The translations under genes and the position numbers were made by a program. Below the pieces are notes generated by a model. That model was given only the letters and a program-made list of their open reading frames with translations, was not told the origin of the DNA and searched no databases. Below are positions 5,158-5,965 of a stretch of DNA of 5,965 bases, piece after piece. The stretch is taken from positions 1-5,965 of the forward strand of contig BNUP01000130.1 of assembly GCA_025997455.1 (NCBI GenBank). Reading direction: 5' to 3'. Position 1 is the first letter of the stretch. Every line of letters begins with the position of its first letter. Source of the DNA: Fibrobacterales bacterium. GTDB taxonomy: Bacteria; Fibrobacterota; Fibrobacteria; Fibrobacterales; Fibrobacteraceae.

Positions 5158-5637
5158 CTACTCCTCTTCATCGGAGTCGTCTTGTTCGACTACGGGTGCA
5201 GACTTGCCGAGTAAATCGCTTGCATCTATGGAGACAAACTTATCCTTTGCATCGTAAATCACCTTAAAAAAGTATCTGCCGCCTCTAACTACAAATTCGC
5301 GACCGCCGGTAATTTTGGAGTTGGTGGTGGTTAGTCTTGCCGCATCACCTTCGCAGGGTTTTCCGCTACAACGGGGAAGTTTTGAGGCATCGGCGAGTTT
5401 TTTCACAAAAGCGATTGATTTATCCGAACTCTTCCAAGTGCTATCGACAAGTGACCACAACAGGTTGTTATTCTGTATGTTATCGCTGACCTGAGCCATT
5501 TGAAATTTTGAATTTTCAAGCGTTTTTTTGACATGCTCTTGCGCTTGCTTGGTAACATTGCCCTTTACCAAAAAGATAAGAACGAGCAATCCTACATTGA
5601 GGATAACTGAGGCGATTAGGAGATTTTTTTGATTCAT
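5158..5637 (-). CDS. Small single-pass membrane protein, function unknown
   Basis: Read from MNQKNLL, this is a 159-residue protein with one N-terminal hydrophobic segment (about 5-25, LLIASVILNVGLLVLIFLV) preceded by a Lys. It is therefore probably an inner-membrane protein with its soluble part outside the cytoplasm, or an uncleaved signal anchor. A helical stretch (about 28-57, KQAQEHVKKTLENSKFQMAQVSDNI) is followed by a small domain with a CSGKPC cysteine pair that could form a disulphide. A beta-rich part (REFVVRGGRYFFKVIYDAKDKFVSID) and a very acidic tail (EQDDSDEEE) follow. An ATG five codons upstream (5652) is in frame, but the ATG at 5635-5637 gives a normal short charged start. No strong Shine-Dalgarno sequence is seen for either. 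I recognise no family. It is divergent from the tRNA gene, with 76 nt between them. Confidence 0.7.
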   Translation of the reverse strand: MNQKNLLIASVILNVGLLVLIFLVKGNVTKQAQEHVKKTLENSKFQMAQVSDNIQNNNLLWSLVDSTWKSSDKSIAFVKKLADASKLPRCSGKPCEGDAARLTTTNSKITGGREFVVRGGRYFFKVIYDAKDKFVSIDASDLLGKSAPVVEQDDSDEEE

Positions 5638-5689
5638 ACCTATAATATACATTTTTTTTGCAGATATGGTATGACAAAATCAATTTTTT

Positions 5690-5701
5690 TTTCTATATTT
5701 G
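5690..5701 (+). promoter_or_regulatory. Promoter core of the tRNA-Ser gene (TTTCTATATTTG)
   Basis: TATATTTG at 5694-5701 fits the Bacteroidetes-type -7 consensus TAnnTTTG exactly and lies 12 nt before the first base of the tRNA, a sensible distance for a short 5' leader. The preceding T-run occupies 5685-5692. No clear -33 TTTG is present. The element shares TTTCTAnnTT with those upstream of the barrel and NfeD genes. Confidence 0.55.
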
Positions 5702-5713
5702 CACTTACAAATC

Positions 5714-5796
5714 GGAGAGATGACGGAGTGGTCGATCGTGACGGTCTCGAAAACCGTTGTTCGCAAGAACCGAGGGTTCGAATCCCTCTCTCTCCT
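5714..5796 (+). tRNA. tRNA-Ser (anticodon CGA, reads UCG)
   Basis: The acceptor stem GGAGAGA (5714-5720) pairs perfectly with TCTCTCC (5789-5795). The D stem is ACG/CGT (5723-5725 and 5737-5739) around a loop containing the GG pair. The anticodon stem ACGGT/ACCGT encloses the loop CTCGAAA with anticodon CGA at 5748-5750. A long variable arm GTTC-GCAA-GAAC (5759-5770) marks a class II tRNA, as expected for Ser. The T arm is GAGGG-TTCGAAT-CCCTC (5772-5788). The arrangement matches bacterial tRNA-Ser(CGA). CCA is not encoded. The discriminator base (5796) would be T, whereas bacterial tRNA-Ser usually has G. The last 11 nt before the discriminator are duplicated 139 bp downstream. Confidence 0.95.
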
Positions 5797-5826
5797 TTTC
5801 ATTTGCGATTGCAAAGAGAGGGATTT
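5785..5826 (+). repeat. 42-bp direct repeat, copy 1 (tRNA-Ser 3' end plus flank)
   Basis: This begins in the T stem of tRNA-Ser and includes the last 11 nt of the mature tRNA and 31 nt of downstream sequence ending GAGAGGGATTT. It is identical to 5924-5965. Inside it, TTTGC-GATT-GCAAA (5802-5815) forms a small hairpin, and GAGAGGG (5816-5822) is complementary to CCCTCTC (5784-5790) in the tRNA, so the precursor could fold in an alternative way. Confidence 0.9.
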
Positions 5827-5923
5827 ACGAACCCGAGGAGAGGGTTTGACCACGAACGGAGTGAGTAGAGCCGCCGTACCTTAGTGTATTTTTCATTTGT
5901 AAATTTTTAATATAGGCGGCAAT

Positions 5924-5965
5924 CCTCTCTCTCCTTTTCATTTGCGATTGCAAAGAGAGGGATTT
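5924..5965 (+). repeat. 42-bp direct repeat, copy 2, without the rest of the tRNA
   Basis: This is an exact copy of 5785-5826 at a period of 139 bp. It is preceded by AAT, as in copy 1, but not by the rest of the T arm, so no second tRNA is present. It reaches the window edge and may continue. The intervening 97 nt (5827-5923) contain AACCC/GGGTT (5830-5846) and GCCGCC/GGCGGC (5870-5875 and 5915-5920) inverted repeats and no convincing gene. Confidence 0.9.

Noticed and set aside
5031..5160. Part of RNase P RNA or tmRNA, suggested by TAGATGACTG
   Set aside because: None of the other conserved blocks of either RNA is present on either strand.
5629..5884. Short plus-strand open frames across the tRNA
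   Set aside because: They run through a complete tRNA-Ser gene and its duplicated trailer and have no protein-like features.
5827..5923. Second tRNA gene between the 42-bp repeats
   Set aside because: No acceptor, anticodon or complete T arm can be folded; only the last bases of the tRNA are repeated.

Overview
The window looks like a stretch of chromosome from an AT-rich, Gram-negative bacterium of the FCB group, most plausibly Fibrobacterota. This rests on an outer-membrane beta-barrel protein with a C-terminal aromatic residue, a TAnnTTTG-type promoter element in front of the tRNA (the -7 element known from Bacteroidetes), and a recombination-promoting-nuclease (Rpn) fragment of a type common in that group. 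The taxonomic call is an inference from general features only.

Layout, left to right. (1) Positions 1-245 hold a plus-strand Rpn-family nuclease/transposase fragment. It is open at the left edge and cut off at its 3' end by a heptanucleotide repeat that supplies its stop codon. (2) A minus-strand pair follows: a small outer-membrane barrel protein (1237-1806) and, overlapping it by 11 nt, a secreted TPR protein (345-1247). (3) A short intergenic repeat patch separates this pair from a second minus-strand group: a long NfeD-family membrane serine protease (3262-4755) and, 32 nt downstream, an integral-membrane acyltransferase (family 3, OafA-like). (4) A 402-nt gene-free stretch (4756-5157) is largely made of degenerate 7-bp repeats. 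(5) A small single-pass membrane protein lies at 5158-5637 on the minus strand. (6) A divergent plus-strand tRNA-Ser(CGA) lies at 5714-5795, and its last 11 nt plus 31 nt of flank are repeated exactly 139 bp downstream.

The main finding is the acyltransferase. Its conserved N-terminus, including the Arg of the R-X10-H motif, lies upstream of every in-frame ATG and runs straight into about 15 perfect copies of a 7-bp repeat (3073-3187). Just upstream of the tract is an ATG (3227-3229) with a good Shine-Dalgarno sequence. It is out of frame by one base with the current copy number and meets a TAA right after the repeat. Loss of one unit or gain of two would fuse it in frame. This is the architecture of a phase-variable (contingency) gene caught in the OFF state, likely controlling acylation of a surface glycan or similar extracytoplasmic molecule.

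Seven-base periodicity recurs across the window in other motif families (GGGTGTA/G, GTAAAGT/GAAAAGT, CTCTACT/CTTTACT), so the genome appears rich in heptanucleotide repeats. A shared element TTTCTAnnTTyC lies immediately before the starts of the barrel gene and the NfeD gene and, as TTTCTATATTTG, before the tRNA, which suggests a common promoter type and nearly leaderless mRNAs.
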